A stretch of 9,418 nucleotides of DNA from Bryobacteraceae bacterium. Its GTDB lineage: Bacteria; Acidobacteriota; Terriglobia; Bryobacterales; Bryobacteraceae. Positions within the stretch are counted from its first letter, which is position 1. The number at the start of each line of letters is the position of its first letter. Location of the stretch: NCBI GenBank assembly GCA_019686145.1, contig JADGHK010000058.1, forward strand, positions 1-9,418, written 5' to 3'. Under the pieces are notes generated by a model. That model saw only the letters and a list, made by a program, of their open reading frames with translations. It was not told the DNA's origin and did not search any database. Made by a program: the position numbers and the translations under genes. This document shows positions 5,761-9,418 of the stretch, piece by piece.

Positions 5761-6126
5761 TCACTCCTCCGCCTCGTCTTCGTCCCAGTCCTCGCCGGGG
5801 GCGAGCGACTCCAGCTCTTCGACTGTGTGGTGCGCCTCGCGCAGGCCGTCCGCGAACTCCAGCATCTCGCAGGCGAGCGTCTCCGCCAGTTCCCAGATCG
5901 GCTCCTCCCGCGCCGGACGGGTGTCGTAGTCTTCGTTGATCACCTCCGCCGCCATGCGGTGGAGATCGAGCAGATCGTCCCGCAGGCCGTCGATGCGGGC
6001 GCGGATCTGGTCGATGGCGTCTACGGCATCGAGCAGCCGCCGCGTGTCGAACGAATTCTGCAGCGTTTCGAGCGCCTTCCTGTCAACGGCGCCGAACGCG
6101 GTCTCGACCGTTTTGCGCTCCGGCAT
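5761..6126 (-). CDS. 121-aa acidic protein coupled to tnpA, possible TnpC-like regulator
   Basis: The ATG is at 6126-6124, two bases after the tnpA TAG (TAG-CC-ATG), so the gene is very probably translated by coupling and belongs to the Tn3 unit. The protein is rich in Leu, Ala, Glu and Asp and predicted helical throughout, with heptad-like stretches (residues about 15-60: LETLQNSF, LLDAVDAIDQIRARIDGLRDDLLDL). It has a very acidic tail (EDWDEDEAEE). It has no signal peptide or membrane segment. The size and position recall TnpC of Tn4652, a protein of about 120 residues that lowers transposase levels post-transcriptionally. That comparison is from memory and rests on context, not on a residue match. 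The stop is about 20 bp from the IS200 end hairpin, so the last codons may have been altered by that insertion. Confidence 0.7.
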   Translation of the reverse strand: MPERKTVETAFGAVDRKALETLQNSFDTRRLLDAVDAIDQIRARIDGLRDDLLDLHRMAAEVINEDYDTRPAREEPIWELAETLACEMLEFADGLREAHHTVEELESLAPGEDWDEDEAEE

Positions 6127-6128
6127 GG

Positions 6129-9100
6129 CTACGCCTTCATGGCAAACGGCAGTTCCTGCTGGACCGCCCGGCGGGGGCTTTTGCGCGTGAGCGCCAACTC
6201 GTGGCGAATGGGACCGGGCGCCAGATCCGTGTGAATCGTGTAGTCCCCGAATCGCTTGATGTGCCGGGTAATGTACGGGCTGAGGTAAGCCAGATCCGCC
6301 TTGTTCACGGGATAGCCCTGACTGACCAGCTCCTCAAGCGCACGGCTGATCTCGACCACGTTCCAGAAGATCAGCGCCGACGCCAGCAGACCCAGATAGC
6401 GGACGCGCTTTTGCTGCTCGTCGGGATCGTTTTCCTGAATCACGCCTTCGACGCCGAACTGGAGCCATTTCGTCAGCGCGTGATACCCCTCGACGCTGTT
6501 GGTTCCTGCCGTGACGCAGCTGCGCAGCGAGATGTCCGAAATCCAGCGCAGCAGATAGATCGTCCGCTGCACCCGGCCGAGTTCCTGCGCCGCCTGGTAC
6601 AGCCGGTTCTTGCGGCTGTAGTGGCCCAGCTTGCGCAGCAAAATGGGCGAAGAGATGCGGCCGGTGTAGATCGAGAGCGCAACCTGCATGAGATCCCGCC
6701 AGTGGGTCCGGATCAGATCCCAGTCGATCGGCTCTTTGAACAGGCCGTCGATATGCGTGTAGTGCACGCCTTTTGAGGGCCGGAAGAAGTTTAGGTCTTT
6801 CCAGTTGCGAATCCGCGGCATCAGCTTGATGCCGAGCAGGTATGTAAAGGCGAACACCGGCGTCGACTGCCCCTGTGTATCGGCAAAAACGGTGTCGGGC
6901 TGGATCTTCGAGCGGTTCTTCATCAGCGCCTCGATGATGTAGATCGCTTCCCAGACGCCCGGCGGAATAAAGTGGGTAAACAGAGCGATGTACAAGTCGC
7001 TGACGACCTGAAACGCGACCGCACCCTTCAGCCGGTAGCGGAAGTGCAGTTCCGCGAGGAGGTTCTGTTCCGACAGCTCGAACAAACGGCCGTCGAACGC
7101 CGCCGTCTTGCCCGAGCCCCAGCACCGGGGCAGCTCGAACTGGTTGTACGCGTCCAGAATGTCGCGGTGCGCGGCGTCGAGCTTTTCGACGGTCACATGC
7201 CGGCGGTTGATCAGCGAAAGGGTTGCGGCGCTGACCAGCCCGCGCATGTGGCGAGCGCCTTGCGTCACCCCCATGCCGGAGCCCATTGCGAATACGCCCG
7301 CGCAGTACTTCTCCTCGATGTTGTCGAGCTTGGCTTCAAGCCCGGAAATCGGTCCGAACTGACGAACAAAGCCGGTCACGAGGTTTGTAAACCAGACCAT
7401 GTCGAGCAGGCTCCGCTCCGGCAGAAACGCAAGAACCGCCGCCTCCAGCTCCGTGGCCGATGCGGGTGGTTTGTCTGCCGCCGGGCGTTTGAGCACCGGC
7501 TCGCCATCCTTATTGATACTCACGGCCGTGTTGCTCGGGAAGCCAGCATCCACTTCCGCCGCGACGGAGTCGAGCTCCGTCCGCAGTTGCCGGACGAACT
7601 CGTCAGCTGTGGGAGGTAGCCCGACTTTCCTGCAGTAGCTCTCGACCAGCGGCTCGCATTCGGCCCACGGCAGAAGCTGCTCGCGGTAGTCGGCGTATTG
7701 TTCCGAGCCGGGAACGGCAATATCGCAAGTCCTCAGTTCGAGCGCCAGGTGCGTGAAGACGCAGATCTCAAACTGTCTCCGGTGCATTTCGCGTTTTCCG
7801 TTCCGCACGCGGAAGACAACATCATTCCACCGGCGCTCGCCGACGAAGCTGAGATCGATGTCTTCGGCGGGAATCCATTCGGCGCGGCGGTTCTGGTTTG
7901 CCTTGACGATAGTGAGCGCATCCAGCAGAGACCGGTCCTGAGTCGTTGAAACGAACTGCAGCGCGCCGATGAGACGGAACAGCAGGTACCGGTGACGCCT
8001 GTAGGGCGGGCCGAGCAGCGGGAGGTAGTTGTTGTTGCTCCATGCCTGCACCGCTTCGCAGTCTTCCTGCAGCCGGTCGATGCCGCCGCGTTCCGCAAAC
8101 ACCTGCCCGATCCGCTGGACCTTCGATTCACTGGAATCATCGCTCCGGACCGCCTCGATGCCCCCGGCGAGGGCGGCGACCAAATTCTCCGTCTTCTCCC
8201 GCTGGCGCGCCTGAATCTCGAGCAGCCGTTCCCGCGCCTGCCGGTGGATCTTGTCCATGCGCTTCACGAACATCTCCGCGGCATTATCCCGGGTACGGAC
8301 TCGCATGCGCTGGATGAGGCACAACAGCAGCGTGTAGCGCTTGGGCGCCTGCACTTCCCGCAGTTCGCCCGCGTGCAGCGCCTTCGCCTCCGTTCCGAAA
8401 TGTTGGAGCAGCGCCGGCGGGATACCGCTCAGCGGCGAATCCACGTCGCCCAGAGTTTCCAGCCACGTCAGGTGATTCAGAATGGCGTCCAGGTGAGTCA
8501 ATGACGGCTTCTTCGGTGCTTCCTTGATCTCCTGAAACGACGTGTGCCGCTGCACGACCTCAGTGGTTTTCAGCAATCCATCGAGCCGGGCTATATCTTC
8601 CGGGTTGAGCTTCCGCAGGACCTGCGCAAACACACGCCGGTGAACGACCGCCCGGACGCGATTCACCATCCGGTCGAGCGTGGCGAAGTTCGGCAGCTCG
8701 CATTGTTCGAGGCGCAGCTGTTCGACTGCCACATTGATGAGGTCCGCCGGATTCACGACCACCTGCGCCGCTTCGAACACGGCTCGCACCGCAATCTTTC
8801 TCGCTTCGCGGCTGTGTCGTGGCTGCACTTGCAGGTATTCGCGGATGGCCGTTTGATGACGGCGCATCGTGCGGGTCTGATCGTACGCTGGCGTGGTGTC
8901 CGGCGATAGTCGCAGGCAGATGCGGACGTGGTTCACGATTGCTGCGGGAATCGCGGACAACTCGGGAAAATAGCCCAGGTACTGCAAGCACTTCAGCAGC
9001 AGGACGGCGGCAAAGAAGTGCTCGTTGTTTTCGCGGACGAGCGACCGGGCAAAGCCGATCTCGTCCGGCACCGGTGTGAACAGGTCCTGAAGATCCCGCG

Positions 9101-9152
9101 CGTTCGGCTCATTCCGGAAGCGCGGGTACGCAGTCCTTTCGATTGAGGCCAC
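6129..9152 (-). CDS. tnpA: Tn3-family transposase, apparently intact
   Basis: The product is 1007 residues, the normal full length, with no stop or frameshift. It starts at GTG 9152-9150 with GGAGGAGGG (9166-9158) 5 nt before it; the protein begins MASIERTAYPRF, the usual start of this Tn3 branch. The N-terminal half (DNA binding, DUF4158-type region) recognises the terminal repeats. The C-terminal DDE_Tnp_Tn3 core contains all three acidic residues: D687 in TAAFDGRLF, D758 in ADTQGQSTPVF, and E888 in GTNSVEGYHAL. The spacing of 71 and 130 agrees with Tn4430 (72 and 130). Other family landmarks are GIKLMPRIRNWKDL, KLGHYSRKNRLYQA and LAYLSPYITRHIKRFGDYT. It catalyses replicative transposition, producing cointegrates that need a resolvase. 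The only resolvase in the window is broken, so cointegrates would rely on another recombinase or host recombination. Confidence 0.96.
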   Translation of the reverse strand: MASIERTAYPRFRNEPNARDLQDLFTPVPDEIGFARSLVRENNEHFFAAVLLLKCLQYLGYFPELSAIPAAIVNHVRICLRLSPDTTPAYDQTRTMRRHQTAIREYLQVQPRHSREARKIAVRAVFEAAQVVVNPADLINVAVEQLRLEQCELPNFATLDRMVNRVRAVVHRRVFAQVLRKLNPEDIARLDGLLKTTEVVQRHTSFQEIKEAPKKPSLTHLDAILNHLTWLETLGDVDSPLSGIPPALLQHFGTEAKALHAGELREVQAPKRYTLLLCLIQRMRVRTRDNAAEMFVKRMDKIHRQARERLLEIQARQREKTENLVAALAGGIEAVRSDDSSESKVQRIGQVFAERGGIDRLQEDCEAVQAWSNNNYLPLLGPPYRRHRYLLFRLIGALQFVSTTQDRSLLDALTIVKANQNRRAEWIPAEDIDLSFVGERRWNDVVFRVRNGKREMHRRQFEICVFTHLALELRTCDIAVPGSEQYADYREQLLPWAECEPLVESYCRKVGLPPTADEFVRQLRTELDSVAAEVDAGFPSNTAVSINKDGEPVLKRPAADKPPASATELEAAVLAFLPERSLLDMVWFTNLVTGFVRQFGPISGLEAKLDNIEEKYCAGVFAMGSGMGVTQGARHMRGLVSAATLSLINRRHVTVEKLDAAHRDILDAYNQFELPRCWGSGKTAAFDGRLFELSEQNLLAELHFRYRLKGAVAFQVVSDLYIALFTHFIPPGVWEAIYIIEALMKNRSKIQPDTVFADTQGQSTPVFAFTYLLGIKLMPRIRNWKDLNFFRPSKGVHYTHIDGLFKEPIDWDLIRTHWRDLMQVALSIYTGRISSPILLRKLGHYSRKNRLYQAAQELGRVQRTIYLLRWISDISLRSCVTAGTNSVEGYHALTKWLQFGVEGVIQENDPDEQQKRVRYLGLLASALIFWNVVEISRALEELVSQGYPVNKADLAYLSPYITRHIKRFGDYTIHTDLAPGPIRHELALTRKSPRRAVQQELPFAMKA

Positions 9153-9418
9153 AACTGCCCTCCTCCAACTGGCATGGAAATGAAGATGTTCAGTCTACCG
9201 CAGGCGGTTGAAGCGGCGATGGGCTGGAGAGGAGCACAGGGCAGGAGTTGACCGGCAATTCGATGTGTTGGATAGCCTACGTTCCTATGTCCGTTTTTGC
9301 AGGAATCTTTGTGCTAGGCCCTTACCCGTTCTCCGTCGCTACATTCGGGAAGGCTCTCTATTTCGGGAGAATGCCGCGGCAAGAGTCGGGCTGTAGCAAT
9401 CAGACTCGAGATAATTAC
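9153..9418. other. Region upstream of tnpA, no gene
   Basis: These 266 bp contain the tnpA ribosome binding site (9158-9166) and presumably its promoter, which I could not identify with confidence. A 62-codon plus-strand frame at 9208-9396 has no family features or ribosome binding site. A candidate transposon end lies at 9276-9321. Two similar words ATTCGGGA and TTTCGGGA occur in the last 80 bp. Confidence 0.45.
9276..9321 (-). repeat. Candidate right terminal repeat of the Tn3 element
   Basis: Read on the minus strand inward from 9321, this 46-bp stretch begins GGGCC, contains AAAAACGGACA (9299-9289) and ends ACGTAGG. Tn3-family ends typically begin GGGG, hold an AAAACGGA-like core and finish with ACGCTAAG-like bases, and some subgroups have 46-bp ends. 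No clear inverted partner was found on the left, so this is tentative. Confidence 0.3.

Noticed and set aside
7992..8504. A 170-codon open frame antisense to tnpA, and similar frames at 6334-7125 and 6972-7619
   Set aside because: These are GC-rich shadow frames of an intact, well conserved transposase, with no domain or start signal of their own.
9208..9396. A 62-codon plus-strand frame at the right end
   Set aside because: It has no ribosome binding site and no recognisable motif, and it overlaps the probable tnpA promoter and transposon end.

Overview
The window has a GC-rich bacterial character. It divides into a chromosomal-looking left part (about 1-3744) and a mobile-element mosaic on the right (about 3745-9418). 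No rRNA, tRNA or housekeeping gene fixes the taxon. The exported peptidase and its two secreted partners resemble, from memory, proteins common in Acidobacteriota (Solibacter/Bryobacter type). That placement is a low-to-moderate confidence inference.

Left part. A Crp/Fnr-type regulator (109-672) keeps the second half of its cyclic-nucleotide-type domain and its helix-turn-helix, but has no readable 5' end. The break lies in a perfect 49-bp tandem duplication (50-147). After a gap of about 250 bp come three genes on the + strand. They are an exported metallopeptidase-like protein with zinc motifs of the M15/LAS fold (919-1785) and two exported proteins of unknown function (1802-2746 and 2743-3744). 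The two unknowns are related to each other and overlap by 4 bases. The spacing (16 nt, then a GTGA overlap) indicates one operon acting outside the cytoplasm.

Right part. After an intergenic stretch with several inverted repeats comes a minus-strand serine resolvase (3975-4541) with an amber stop and a missing catalytic-arginine motif. Next is a plus-strand Mu/IS481-like DDE transposase (4714-about 5389). It is broken by two frameshifts and by a 132-bp in-frame insertion that carries a nested hairpin and a stop. An IS200-type Y1 transposase on the minus strand (about 5384-5647) has lost its catalytic-tyrosine end at the junction with that DDE gene, but keeps its 5' regulatory structure and an end hairpin. 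Beyond it is an apparently intact Tn3-family module on the minus strand: tnpA (1007 aa, D687/D758/E888) and a closely coupled 121-aa acidic gene that may be a TnpC-like regulator. The final 266 bp hold no supported gene, but contain a candidate transposon end.

As a whole, the transposition gene of the Tn3 unit is intact while the nearest resolvase is dead. The space between them has been used as a landing site by at least two other elements, both now decayed. The least explained biology is the three-gene exported operon and the 132-bp hairpin insertion inside the DDE gene.
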